From JALZEG01 sp035942255 (lineage in GTDB: Bacteria > Actinomycetota > CADDZG01 > WHSQ01): DNA of 61,837 bases. The stretch spans positions 1-61,837 of the forward strand of contig DASZDG010000032.1 of the NCBI GenBank assembly GCA_035942255.1, written 5' to 3'. The position numbers were made by a program, and so were the translations under genes. Shown piece by piece: positions 7,934-17,144 of this stretch; the stretch's first letter is position 1, and every line of letters starts with the position of its first letter. Under the pieces are notes generated by a model that saw nothing but the letters and a program-made list of their open reading frames with translations, was not told where the DNA came from and did no database searches.

Positions 7934-9052
7934 ATGAGCTCGGCCCTCCGGACGATCGAGAAGATGGCGGACGCGACGCCGCCGGACCGCGACCGATACG
8001 TGGACTTCCTGCGCGCGTTCAGCATCGCGACCGTCGTGCTCGGCCACTGGTTCATCGCGATCATCTTGTGGCGCGGCGACTACATCCGGGTCGTGAACGT
8101 AGTCGGGGTCACGCGGGGCCTCTGGCTCCTGACCTGGGTCCTCCAGGTGATGCCCCTGTTCTTCTTCGTCGGCGGGTTCTCGAACCTCAAGACGTACGAG
8201 GCGGGGCGCGCCCGGGGCGAGACCTATGGGGACTTCATGCGGGCGAGGATGGCTCGTCTGTGGAGGCCCACCGCGGTGTTCGTCCTCGTGTGGGCCGTGG
8301 TCGAATTCGTCCTCCATGTCCTCGACGTCGGACGCGACGGCGTTCTGCGCGGGACGTTCCTCCCGTTCGGGCCGCTCTGGTTCCTCTTCGTCTACGCCGG
8401 CGTCGTCTCCGCGACCCCCGTGATGCTGAGGCTGCACCGCCTCGGCGGGATCGTCGTCGTGACAGGCCTCGTCACGCTGATCGCGCTCGCCGACGTGGCG
8501 CGGTTCGCGCTCGACGTTCCCGCGGCGGGCTGGGCGAACCTCGCGCTCGTCTGGCTGCTCGTGCATCAGCTCGGCTTCTTCTACGCGGACGGGACGTTGG
8601 TTGCCGCTGGGGGCCGCGCACACGTGAGCATGGCCGTCGCGGGTCTGGGCGGGTTGATCGCGCTGACGAACATCGGCGTCTACCCGCGCAGCATGGTCGG
8701 CACCGACGTCGAGCGCCTCTCGAACATGAACCCCCCGACGCTGTGCATCGTCGCGCTGGCGTTCTGGCTCGTCGGCGTCGCGATGCTCCTGCGGGATCCC
8801 GTGAACCGGTGGCTGCGACGGAAGCGGCCGTGGACGGTCGTGATCGCGGCCAACAGCATGATCATGACCGTCTTCTTGTGGCACCTGACCGCGTACCTCG
8901 TGACGATCCTGGTGCTGCACCCGCTCGGCCTCGGCCACCCTTCCGACAGCACGCTGTCCTGGTGGGCGCAGCGGCCCGTGTGGCTGCTCGTGCCGGTCGT
9001 CCCGCTGGCGGCGTTCGTCGCCCTCTTCGGGAGGTTCAAGCGCGGCCGCTAG
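7934..9052 (+). CDS. acyltransferase family 3 membrane protein
   Basis: A 372-residue protein with about ten transmembrane segments. The opening motif RDRYVDFLRAFSI-x3-VLGHW contains the conserved Arg and His of acyltransferase_3 (OafA/NodX type) enzymes, which move acyl groups onto sugars or other extracytoplasmic acceptors. The C-terminal region WTVVIAANSMIMTVFLWHLT is nearly identical to that of a second copy at 26457, so the two are paralogues. The acceptor is unknown. It ends in a CTAG shared with the converging CAP-domain gene. Confidence 0.85.
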   Translation: MSSALRTIEKMADATPPDRDRYVDFLRAFSIATVVLGHWFIAIILWRGDYIRVVNVVGVTRGLWLLTWVLQVMPLFFFVGGFSNLKTYEAGRARGETYGDFMRARMARLWRPTAVFVLVWAVVEFVLHVLDVGRDGVLRGTFLPFGPLWFLFVYAGVVSATPVMLRLHRLGGIVVVTGLVTLIALADVARFALDVPAAGWANLALVWLLVHQLGFFYADGTLVAAGGRAHVSMAVAGLGGLIALTNIGVYPRSMVGTDVERLSNMNPPTLCIVALAFWLVGVAMLLRDPVNRWLRRKRPWTVVIAANSMIMTVFLWHLTAYLVTILVLHPLGLGHPSDSTLSWWAQRPVWLLVPVVPLAAFVALFGRFKRGR

Positions 9053-10191
9053 CGGCGGATCCGCAGCGCCACGGTCGCGACGGCGACGCCGCCGTTTCCG
9101 TCGGATATGCGATACGTGAGGCGGTCGGAGCGCCCACCGGTCCCGCGGCGCGGCCGGTACGAGATCGTCCCCGTCGAGGAGTCGACGACCGCGGTCCCGT
9201 AGTACGGCGTCCGGACGATCCCACGCAGCCGGACGTCGTCGCCGTCGACGTCGGAGTCGCCTTCGAGGACCGGCACGACCACGGTCCGGCGAGGACGCGT
9301 CGTCGCACTGTCGTCGCCCGCGAATGGCGCGTCGTTACGCGGCTCCACCGTCACCCGGACCGTCGCCGTCGTCTGCAGCTCCGCGACTCCGTAGCCGAAA
9401 GAGTCTGTCCCGTTGAAGTCGCGGTCTGGCGTGTAGACGACCTCGTTGCCGTCGACCGTCACGGTTCCGTGTGCCGGTTCCCCGAGGGACGTCAGCCGGG
9501 CCGCGCCGCTGTCGTTCGCGAGCGGCGCGATCCGCAGCGCGGCGTCCTCCGCGACCGAGACGACGTCGTCGCGCATCGCCAGCGTGGTGCCATCCGGCGG
9601 CGGCTGGACGACGGGCGGAGGCGACGGCTCGGACAGCCCGATGGCGTCACCGGCCTGCACCCTCGTCCCGAAGATCTGCGCCCAGTAAGGCGTGCCGTCG
9701 CCGCCGGCCGCAGCGCCGATGCCGATGACCCTGTACGAGGCGTTCTCGATGTTGCGCCGGTGGCCCGCGGAGTCGAGCCATCCCTGGAAGACGGCCTGCG
9801 GCGTCCTGTAGCCGTAAGCGATGTTCTCGCCGGCCCCGCTCGCGTAGCCGCAGTCGCGGATCCGCTGGTCCCATGTCCGCGCCACCGGCGGTGCGGGATC
9901 GTCATGGGTCATGTAGTCGTAGCGCGCCATGTGCGCGGCCTTCCACGTCGCCGCACGCGTCAGCGAAGCCGACGGCGCGAGCGCGGACAGACCTAGCGAC
10001 GCGCGGTGGGCATTCGTCAGCGCGAGGACCTCCGCCTCCCACGCCGGCTTCATCTCGGCCCACGCATCGTCGCGGTTGCAACCGGTGACGGCCGCGGCAG
10101 GCGGGCCGACCACGAGGAGGGCCAGCACGATCGAGACGATGGGCAGCAGGGCCGCGCCGCGGGCGCGACCGGAGCGAGTCGGGGGCGTCAA
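9049..10191 (-). CDS. secreted CAP-domain protein with two Ig-like repeats
   Basis: A 380-residue exported protein. After a signal peptide (about residues 1-35), residues 50-175 form a CAP/SCP domain of the YkwD type, with LTNAHRASLGLSAL, HMARYDYMTHDD, GENIAYG and GHRRNIENA. Two tandem beta repeats follow (about 205-380), each with the pattern APLANDS... GTVTVDGNEVVYTPDRDFNG...FGY or the like, typical of cadherin-like/VCBS Ig repeats. CAP proteins of this kind are secreted and of uncertain biochemical function. The downstream repeats probably mediate surface or cell-wall association. Confidence 0.85.
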   Translation of the reverse strand: MTPPTRSGRARGAALLPIVSIVLALLVVGPPAAAVTGCNRDDAWAEMKPAWEAEVLALTNAHRASLGLSALAPSASLTRAATWKAAHMARYDYMTHDDPAPPVARTWDQRIRDCGYASGAGENIAYGYRTPQAVFQGWLDSAGHRRNIENASYRVIGIGAAAGGDGTPYWAQIFGTRVQAGDAIGLSEPSPPPVVQPPPDGTTLAMRDDVVSVAEDAALRIAPLANDSGAARLTSLGEPAHGTVTVDGNEVVYTPDRDFNGTDSFGYGVAELQTTATVRVTVEPRNDAPFAGDDSATTRPRRTVVVPVLEGDSDVDGDDVRLRGIVRTPYYGTAVVDSSTGTISYRPRRGTGGRSDRLTYRISDGNGGVAVATVALRIRR

Positions 10192-10273
10192 CTTGTCGAT
10201 CCTTTATGGGGCGTCTGAGGGGGATATCGGCAACCGGGCGCGGGAACTAGAGATCGCCCCCTACGATCGGCGC

Positions 10274-11035
10274 ATGCCCCCGGTCGTGGTCGTGCAGCAC
10301 GAGCCGTCTGTCCCCCCGGGCTCGATCGCGCAGGTGCTCGAGGAGGACGGGTTCCCGTACGTCGTGCTCGAGGCGTGGCGCGAGCCCGACTGGCCCGACC
10401 CCGGGGGCCTCGGGGCCCTGATCGTCATGGGCGGGACGATGAACGTCGAGGAGCTCGACGCCTATCCGTTCCTCCGCAAGAGCAGGGAGCTCATGGCGGG
10501 AGCGCTCGAGCGCGGGGTCCCCACCCTCGGCGTCTGCCTCGGCTCGCAGATGATGTCGCGGGTCCTGGGAGGAGACGTCCGGCGCGCCGAGGCCCGCAAC
10601 GCCTTCTTCTCGCCGGTCCAAGTGGAGACCGACGATCCGGTCCTGGAGGCGTTCGCCGCGGGAGCTCCCGTCCTCCAGTTCCACGAGGACACGTTCACGC
10701 TTCCCCCCGGCGCGACGGCCCTGGCGCGCAGCGCGCGCTCCGGGCTGCTGCAGGCGTTCCGTTACGGCGACAACGCGTACGCGGTGCAGTTCCACTTCGA
10801 GGTCGATGAGCCCATCGTGCGCGGCTGGTGCGACAACATCGGCGAGGCCGCCCTCGAACGGGAATGGGGAACGTCCGCGCGTGAGCTTCTCTCCGAAGGA
10901 GCCCGGCACTTCCGGGAACAGGATCGGGCCGGGCGGCAGCTCGTCCGGAGGTTCCTGGACCTCGTGGCCGGACGCGCAGTGGCCGGGCCCGAGGGCCCGG
11001 CCACGAGAGTTGCGCTAGAGCGAAGAGCTACTTGA
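10274..11035 (+). CDS. class I glutamine amidotransferase-like protein
   Basis: A 253-residue cytoplasmic protein. The catalytic triad is recognisable: Cys88 in GVCLGSQ, and His and Glu in QFHFEVDEP. The GGTMNVEE segment is the oxyanion-loop region. This stand-alone GATase1 type includes homologues of GMP-synthase glutaminase subunits and gamma-glutamyl-compound hydrolases. Without a synthetase partner nearby, hydrolysis of a gamma-glutamyl compound or peptide is as likely as nitrogen transfer. The ATG at 10274 is chosen because upstream in-frame sequence does not resemble the family. The last codons contain a strong hairpin (10979-11004). Confidence 0.8.
   Translation: MPPVVVVQHEPSVPPGSIAQVLEEDGFPYVVLEAWREPDWPDPGGLGALIVMGGTMNVEELDAYPFLRKSRELMAGALERGVPTLGVCLGSQMMSRVLGGDVRRAEARNAFFSPVQVETDDPVLEAFAAGAPVLQFHEDTFTLPPGATALARSARSGLLQAFRYGDNAYAVQFHFEVDEPIVRGWCDNIGEAALEREWGTSARELLSEGARHFREQDRAGRQLVRRFLDLVAGRAVAGPEGPATRVALERRAT
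10979..11004. terminator. perfect 12-bp hairpin inside the 3' end of the amidotransferase gene
   Basis: Arms GTGGCCGGGCCC (10979-10990) and GGGCCCGGCCAC (10993-11004) pair perfectly. The hairpin lies about 24 bp beyond the stop of the minus-strand gene ending at 11028, so it is well placed to terminate that transcript. It is also coding sequence for the last codons of the plus-strand amidotransferase. Confidence 0.5.
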
Positions 11036-11525
11036 CGCCGGCTCCCGCCGAGTACGTGAAGGGGGCGTTCTGGCCGGCCTTCATGCACACGATGGCCTTG
11101 GTCATGTCCTTGGGGACGATCCCGAACTCGCCGTCGTTGTTCCGCTCCTCGAACGACAGGTTGAAGGGGGCGAAGGCGGGGTCCGTGGCCTGGTCGACCG
11201 TACCGAACTCGCTGTAGAAGGTGATGTCGATGTCGACGGCGCTGCCGGGCGTTAGGCGGAACTTCTTGCCCCACGTGCCGGGGTCGACGTCGAAGTGGAA
11301 GCCGACGACGCCGTTTACCTGCTCCTGCGTTGCGATGGCGAAGCGGCGGTGGACGCCGGAGTAGCAGCCGTTCGGGTTGTCGGTGTGGTCCGAAGGCGGC
11401 GCCTGCATTGCGATCGTGCCGGAGACGTCCTGGCGGACGCCCTTGCCCTTGCCTGCGAGCGCGGCCCCCGAGAGTGCCGTCGTCGCGACGAGACCCAGTG
11501 CGATAAGCGTTGCGAGCTTCTTCAT
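11028..11525 (-). CDS. small secreted protein of unknown function
   Basis: A 165-residue protein with a signal peptide (MKKLATLIALGLVATTALSG, ending at ALAGKG). The mature part is predominantly beta (FAIATQEQVNGVVGFHFDVD, FRLTPGSAVDIDITFYSEFG) with Cys residues near 54 and 152 that could form a disulphide. The C-terminal half (AIVCMKAGQNAPFTYSAGAG) resembles the end of secreted beta-sandwich proteins, but I do not recognise the family. The ATG is preceded by a GGGGG-rich site. It converges with the amidotransferase gene, overlapping by 8 bp. Confidence 0.75.
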   Translation of the reverse strand: MKKLATLIALGLVATTALSGAALAGKGKGVRQDVSGTIAMQAPPSDHTDNPNGCYSGVHRRFAIATQEQVNGVVGFHFDVDPGTWGKKFRLTPGSAVDIDITFYSEFGTVDQATDPAFAPFNLSFEERNNDGEFGIVPKDMTKAIVCMKAGQNAPFTYSAGAGVK

Positions 11526-11678
11526 CGTAAGAACCCCCAGTCGAGTTATTCGTTGCTGCCGGGGTTCGCCTCCGTCCGGTGCTCTCCTGCGCCATCGCCA
11601 CGAATCGACGTGCGGCGAACGCGCGGCAAGCAGGGCAAGATTGGTGCAAAGCGACGCGGAACGGTCGAAAGGTGGACG

Positions 11679-14600
11679 GTGTCGATCAAGGAGAACGGGC
11701 AGCCGGCGGCGGCCGGAGCGCGCCCGCCGGGCGTGGTGCCCTTCCACCGCCCCGCGCGTACCTTCCCGCCTCCCCCGCCGCGCGACCGCGTCGTGATCGC
11801 GGCCCCCCCGGCCGTCCCCCAGGGCCCCGCCGGCGGCTTCCTGCACGTGTTGTTCCCGCTCGTGGGCAGCCTCGGGATGATCGGCTTCGCGCTCGTCTAC
11901 GGGAACGCGCTCTTCTTCGCCATCGCCGGCGGCATCGCGCTGCTCATGCTCGTCGCGTCGGTGGCCCTGCGCGTGCAGCAGAAGCGGAGCTACAAGCGCA
12001 CGCGCGCAAGCAATGCGGCTCGCTACCGCGACTACCTCGAGAAGAAGAGGGCCGAGCTAGAGGCAGCCGCGGCGCGGCACCGAGCCGCCCTCGAGCACGT
12101 GCACCCAGGCATCGACGGGCTGTGGTCGATCGTCAACGCGCGCTCGCAGCTGTGGGAGCGGCGGCGCGCCGACCCCGACTTCATGACGCTGCGGCTGGGA
12201 CGCGGCCGCGTCGACCTGTCGGCACCGCTTGCGTTCGACCTCGGCGACGACCCCCTCGTCGAGCACGAGCCGGACCTGCTCGAGGAGGCGACGGCGCTCG
12301 TAGACGAGCTCGGCCATCTGCCGATGGCGCCGGTGACCGCGTCGCTGCGCGACGCCGGAGCGGTTGCGGTGGTCGGCCCGCCGAAGGAGGCGCGGGGGTT
12401 GGCGCGGGCGCTGCTGGCCGAGGTCGTCGTGGCGCACGCGCCCGACGACGTCCGGATCGTCGCGTCGGTACCTCCCGAGACCGTTCCCGAGTGGGAATGG
12501 ATGAAGTGGCTTCCGCACGCGCGGCTCTCCGCCGAGAGCCGCAGCGACGATCCGGTCGCCGTCGCCCTAGCCGTGGACGCCGAGGACTTCGAGGTCCTGC
12601 TCTCGCAGGTCGTCCGCCCGCGCCTCGAGCACCTCGAGCGCGTGAGGAACGAGCCGGGGGCCGCACCCCCCTCGTTCCAGCACGTCGTCGTCCTCGTCGA
12701 CGAGTGCACGCGCACCTTCGTCGCCGGCCTCGACGTGTTCGAGGAGACGCTGAGGCGCGCGTCCGAGATCGACGTGCTCGCCCTCGTCCTCGTCGACGAC
12801 GCCGAGCGCGTCCCGTCGACTGCCGGCGCGCGGGTCGACCTGTCGGAGGGCGGATGGGCGACGCTGACGTGGGCGGGCCCGGAGGGCGAGCGCGTGACGG
12901 ACGTCCGTGCCGACGCGGCCGGCACGGAGATATGCGAGGCGATAGCGCGGCAGATCGCTCCCCTTCGTCTCCGGATAAGAGAGGACGCGGTGAGGCGCGT
13001 CGAGAGCGAGAGCCTCCTGGACCTGCTGCACGCGGACGCCGGCGTCGACGTGGGCGACGAGTGGGCCGCGCTCCCGGCCGGCCGCATGCTCCGGACGCCG
13101 ATCGGCCTCGCCGCGGACGGGTCCGAGGCCGTCCTCGACCTCAAGGAGTCCGCCGAGGGTGGGATGGGCCCCCACGGCCTGGTCGTCGGCGCCACCGGGT
13201 CGGGCAAGAGCGAGCTGCTGCGGACGCTCATCACCGGCCTCGCTCTCACGCACTCGCCCGAGGACCTTGCGTTCGTCCTCGTCGACTACAAGGGCGGCGC
13301 GACCTTCGCCGAGCTCGCGCGGCTCCCGCACGCGGCCGGGATGATCACGAACATCGAGCGCGACCTCACGCTCGTCGACCGCATGCACGAAGCTCTGTTC
13401 GGCGAGCTCGAACGCCGGCAGCGCCTGTTGCAGTCCGCGGGGGGCTTCGACCGCGTGCGCGACTACCAGGAGCACCGGGCGCGCCACCCGGAGAAGGAGA
13501 TGCCGCCGCTTCCGTCGCTCGTCGTGATCGTCGACGAGTTCGGCGAGCTGCTGGCTCGGCGGCCCGACTTCCTCGACCTGTTCGTCTCGATCGGGAGGAC
13601 CGGCCGGAGCCTCGGCGTGCACCTCCTGCTCTCGACGCAGCGTCTCGACGAGGGCAGGATCCGCGGGCTCGAGGGCCACCTGCGCTACCGCATCTGCCTG
13701 AGGACGTTCAGCGCGGAGGAGTCGACGCTCGCGCTCGGGACGCGCGACGCGTTCGACATGCCCCCGTTCCCGGGTCTCGGCTATCTCCGCGTCGACCAGA
13801 CGCTCCAGCACTTCAAGGCCGCGCTCGCGACGCGCCCGTACCGCGAGCACCGCGGGCTCGACGCGGCCCCCGCGCGAGTCGTGAGGGACTTCGACGTCTT
13901 TCGCTCGGGAGACGGGCTGGAGGTCGTGGTGGGCGACGCACCCGCTCCCGAGCCGCCGCGCCGGCGCACGACGCCGCTGCGCACCGAGATGCAGGTCGTC
14001 GTGGAGCGCCTGTCGGCGCGCGCTCGCAGCGAGGTCCGGCAGGTGTGGCTGCCGCCGCTGCGTCCCGCGCTCACGCTGGACTCGCTCTCGGAGTCGCTGG
14101 ACAAGACGACGGCGCCGGGCGAGCCCGGATGGCTCGAGGTCCCGGTGGGCGTCGTCGACCGGCCGCGCGAGCAGGACCAGCAGCCGTACGCGCTGTCGTT
14201 CGCCGGCCGCGGCGGGCACCTCGCCGTCGTCGGCGCGCCGCGGTCCGGCAAGTCCGCGTTCCTGCAGACCCTGGTCGCCTCGCTCGCGCTGTCGCACGAC
14301 CCCGCCGACGTCCAGGTCTACGCGATCGACCTCGGCGGCGGCTCGATGCACGCGCTGGCGGACCTCCCGCACGTCGGCGCGGTCTACGGGCGCTCGGACC
14401 GGGACGGCGTCTTCCGGCTCGTACGCGAGCTCCGGTCGCTGGTCGCGGAGCGGGCGCGTGTCTTCCGGAGCGGCGCGCTCTCCGGCGTCGACGCGTACCA
14501 CGCGGCGCGCCGCGACGGGCGGGTGCAAGACGACGGCTACGGAGAGGTGTTCCTCGTCGTCGACAACTGGGCGCTGCTCGTCCAGGAGTTCGAGGACCTC

Positions 14601-15704
14601 CAGTACGAGATCGCCGACCTCGTCGCAGGCGGTCTCCACTACGGCGTGCACGTCGTCGTCACCAGCAACCGCTGGCACGACGTGAGGCTGAACGTGAGGG
14701 ACAACATCGGGGGGCGCCTCGAGCTGCGGCTCAACGACCCGATCGAATCGGAGATCGACAGGCACGCGGCGAAGGCGCTGCCCGGCGACGTACCGGGACG
14801 CGCGCTGAACGCCGCCGGCGAGCAGGTCCAGATCGCGCTGCCGCGCGTCGACGGGCAGGCCGACATCGCGGGCATCGGCCTCGCGCTCGAGCGCCTGGTC
14901 CAGCAGGTGTCGTACCGGTGGGCGACATCCCCGGCCGCGCCCACGATCCGGATGCTGCCGGAGCGCCTGACGCAAGAGGACGTCGCGCCCGTGGACGGCG
15001 TCGCGCTCGGGGTCGAGGAGTTCCGCCTCGAGCCGGTGGTCCTCTCGCCGGACGATCCCAACCCGCACCTGCTCGTCCTCGGCGACGGCGGGTGCGGGAA
15101 GACGAACCTCCTGCGCGCGCTGCTGCGCGGGATCGGCGCGCGCTACCGCGACGACGAGGTACGCGTCGCCGTCGTCGACTACCGCCGGCAGTTGGTGCCG
15201 GAGGCGCGCTCGCTACCGCACGTGAAGGCGATAGCGGCGAACGCGACCGCGACGACGGACCTCGTGATGAAGCTCGCGTCGGACCTGACGAGCAGGCTGC
15301 CGGCCGGCGAGGCGGCCCTCGACGCGGCGCCGTGGACCGGCCCTCACGTCTACCTCCTGATCGACGACTACGACCTCGTCTCCGGTACGGGCGGCAACCC
15401 GCTGAGCCCTCTCGTCGACCTGCTCCCGCAGGGACGGGACGTCGGCTTCCACGTGGTCGTGGCGCGGCGCGTCGGCGGGACCGTCCGCAGCTCCTACGAG
15501 CCGTTCTTCCAGCGGCTCGTCGAGCTCGGGACGCCGGGGCTGATCATGAGCGGCGACCCGGGCGAGGGGCCGTTGCTCGGCGGCGTGAAGGCTCAACCGC
15601 TCCCGCCGGGACGTGGCACCTTAGTGGCCCAGGGCCGCACCGCTCTCGTCCAGACGATCCTCGTCCCGGACGGCGAGCAGACGTCGAGGAAGGACAAGGG
15701 TTGA
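11679..15704 (+). CDS. eccC: type VII secretion ATPase EccC (fused EccCa-EccCb)
   Basis: A 1341-residue FtsK/SpoIIIE-type protein. A Pro-rich N-terminus (about 40 residues) leads into two transmembrane helices (about 45-95), a connecting domain, and three ATPase domains with Walker A motifs GATGSGKS (about 504), GAPRSGKS (about 851) and GDGGCGKT (about 1135). The first domain has a proper Walker B (VVIVDEF); the second reads LVVDNW and the third LLIDDY, the degeneracy usual in EccC domains 2 and 3. EccC is the motor and substrate-binding component of type VII secretion. The GTG start at 11679 is preceded by AAAGGTGG. No EccB, EccD, EccE or mycosin gene accompanies it in the window. Confidence 0.9.
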   Translation: MSIKENGQPAAAGARPPGVVPFHRPARTFPPPPPRDRVVIAAPPAVPQGPAGGFLHVLFPLVGSLGMIGFALVYGNALFFAIAGGIALLMLVASVALRVQQKRSYKRTRASNAARYRDYLEKKRAELEAAAARHRAALEHVHPGIDGLWSIVNARSQLWERRRADPDFMTLRLGRGRVDLSAPLAFDLGDDPLVEHEPDLLEEATALVDELGHLPMAPVTASLRDAGAVAVVGPPKEARGLARALLAEVVVAHAPDDVRIVASVPPETVPEWEWMKWLPHARLSAESRSDDPVAVALAVDAEDFEVLLSQVVRPRLEHLERVRNEPGAAPPSFQHVVVLVDECTRTFVAGLDVFEETLRRASEIDVLALVLVDDAERVPSTAGARVDLSEGGWATLTWAGPEGERVTDVRADAAGTEICEAIARQIAPLRLRIREDAVRRVESESLLDLLHADAGVDVGDEWAALPAGRMLRTPIGLAADGSEAVLDLKESAEGGMGPHGLVVGATGSGKSELLRTLITGLALTHSPEDLAFVLVDYKGGATFAELARLPHAAGMITNIERDLTLVDRMHEALFGELERRQRLLQSAGGFDRVRDYQEHRARHPEKEMPPLPSLVVIVDEFGELLARRPDFLDLFVSIGRTGRSLGVHLLLSTQRLDEGRIRGLEGHLRYRICLRTFSAEESTLALGTRDAFDMPPFPGLGYLRVDQTLQHFKAALATRPYREHRGLDAAPARVVRDFDVFRSGDGLEVVVGDAPAPEPPRRRTTPLRTEMQVVVERLSARARSEVRQVWLPPLRPALTLDSLSESLDKTTAPGEPGWLEVPVGVVDRPREQDQQPYALSFAGRGGHLAVVGAPRSGKSAFLQTLVASLALSHDPADVQVYAIDLGGGSMHALADLPHVGAVYGRSDRDGVFRLVRELRSLVAERARVFRSGALSGVDAYHAARRDGRVQDDGYGEVFLVVDNWALLVQEFEDLQYEIADLVAGGLHYGVHVVVTSNRWHDVRLNVRDNIGGRLELRLNDPIESEIDRHAAKALPGDVPGRALNAAGEQVQIALPRVDGQADIAGIGLALERLVQQVSYRWATSPAAPTIRMLPERLTQEDVAPVDGVALGVEEFRLEPVVLSPDDPNPHLLVLGDGGCGKTNLLRALLRGIGARYRDDEVRVAVVDYRRQLVPEARSLPHVKAIAANATATTDLVMKLASDLTSRLPAGEAALDAAPWTGPHVYLLIDDYDLVSGTGGNPLSPLVDLLPQGRDVGFHVVVARRVGGTVRSSYEPFFQRLVELGTPGLIMSGDPGEGPLLGGVKAQPLPPGRGTLVAQGRTALVQTILVPDGEQTSRKDKG

Positions 15705-15715
15705 GCGCGAGGACC

Positions 15716-17035
15716 ATGCTCGTCACGATCATCGGCCCCGCCGGGCGGCGCGACCTGTCGCTGCCGGCCGACGCGCCGGTGCGCGAGCTGCTGCCTCCGC
15801 TGATCGAGATCGCGGGGAGCGCGAACGGGGACGCCGTGACGGATCCGTCCGCGTGGACGCTGTCGGCGGGCGGCGGCGAGGCGCTCGCGGCGGACGTCAC
15901 CCTGGAGGACGGCGGGATCCTCGACGGCCAGGTGCTCTACCTCGACCGCGCACAGCCGGACGGGACCGCGGCCGCGGAACCGCCGCCGTCCGCCGCCGAC
16001 GACGGGCTGACGCCGGCGCAGAGGACCGAGCGCGCGCTGCCGCCGAAGCTCTCGAACGCGCAGAGGGTCGGCCTCGCGCTGAGGGCGTTCTTCGGGCGCG
16101 AGGCGACGCCGGCGAACGCGGCGATGACGACGCGGCCCGACCCCTACGCCGCGAAGCGGCCCACGCCGGCGAGCTTGACGGTCGAGCGCAAGCCGTCGGC
16201 GACGGAGAGAGCCCGGTGGGCCTGGCGCGGCAGTGACTACGTCGACACGCTCTGCAGCATGATCGCCCAACCGCGGCTGCGGCGGTGCGTCACGATCGCG
16301 GTCGTCTCCCCGAAGGGCGGAGTCGGCAAGACCACGATCACCGCGCTCGTCGGAACGCTGCTCTCGCTGCTGCGCCGCGACCGCGTCGTCGCGATCGACA
16401 CGAACCCGGACTACGGCTCACTCGGCCGCGTCCTTGCACCGGACAACCGCGTGTACGTCGACGACCTCCTGGACCGGCTCGACCAGCCGAACCTGACGCT
16501 CACCGAGCTCGACGCGCTGCTCGGCCGCGCGGCCCACGGGCTCGCGGTCCTCCCCGCGCCGACCGATCCCGAGCGCATGGCGCGGCTCGACGAAGCCGCG
16601 TACGCGAAGGTCGTCTCGCGCATCAAGGAGTTCGTCGGGATCGTCGTCCTCGACTGCGGCACCGGCCTGCAGGAGCCGGCCGCGCGAGCGGCGATCGAGG
16701 CCGCGGACCAGCTCGTGCTCGTGACCGACGAGCAGCCTGCGGCGGCGAGCCTCGTAGCGGAGGCCGGGACGTTGCTCGTCAAGAGCGGCCGCCCGCTGAC
16801 GATCGTCGTCAACAAGATGCCGACGTCCGGGAGCATGCTCGACGTCGACCTGCTCGGCTCGTACATCCCCGACGCCCGGGGGCTCGTGATCATCCCCCGG
16901 GAGCTCGACGCGGCCGCGCAGCTCGCGGTAGGGCAGTTCGACTGGCGCGACGCCCCCCGGGGCTGGCAGACGTCCTGCGCGGAGCTCGCCGTCAACCTCA
17001 TCGCGGACTGGCACCGCCTGGGCCTTACGCTCTAA
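15716..17035 (+). CDS. fusion of ubiquitin-like (YukD/EccD-type) domain and MinD/ParA-like ATPase
   Basis: A 439-residue cytoplasmic protein. Residues 1-80 form a beta-grasp domain (MLVTIIGPAGRRDLSLPADA to GQVLYLDRAQ) like YukD and the N-terminus of EccD. A Pro/Ala-rich linker of about 110 residues follows. From about 190 a MinD/ParA-type ATPase begins, with deviant Walker A SPKGGVGKTT, AIDTNPDYGSLG, IVVLDCGTG and NKMPTS. A TTG at 15701 overlapping the EccC stop (TTGA) is an alternative start. The ATPase half resembles EspI/MinD-like proteins of ESX loci; the ubiquitin-like half normally sits on EccD. The fusion probably regulates or positions the secretion machine. Confidence 0.85.
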   Translation: MLVTIIGPAGRRDLSLPADAPVRELLPPLIEIAGSANGDAVTDPSAWTLSAGGGEALAADVTLEDGGILDGQVLYLDRAQPDGTAAAEPPPSAADDGLTPAQRTERALPPKLSNAQRVGLALRAFFGREATPANAAMTTRPDPYAAKRPTPASLTVERKPSATERARWAWRGSDYVDTLCSMIAQPRLRRCVTIAVVSPKGGVGKTTITALVGTLLSLLRRDRVVAIDTNPDYGSLGRVLAPDNRVYVDDLLDRLDQPNLTLTELDALLGRAAHGLAVLPAPTDPERMARLDEAAYAKVVSRIKEFVGIVVLDCGTGLQEPAARAAIEAADQLVLVTDEQPAAASLVAEAGTLLVKSGRPLTIVVNKMPTSGSMLDVDLLGSYIPDARGLVIIPRELDAAAQLAVGQFDWRDAPRGWQTSCAELAVNLIADWHRLGLTL

Positions 17036-17144
17036 GGGCTTCTTGCTCGATTTGCCCTCGTTCGCGGGGTTCGGCAAGATTCGTGGGTAGGACTCCAGCC
17101 AGGACGAGGGGCGCGGCGGCCCCCGAAGACGAGGAGGAACGGCG

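Noticed and set aside
12567..15068. Long minus-strand frame opposite eccC
   Set aside because: Composition is Arg/Asp/Val/His-rich with no domain, and it is wholly antisense to clearly conserved ATPase domains.
11579..17035. Very long open frame of about 1800 codons parallel to eccC in another frame
   Set aside because: It is Arg/Ala/Gly-rich shadow coding produced by high GC in third codon positions; only its last part coincides with the real ubiquitin-like/MinD gene.
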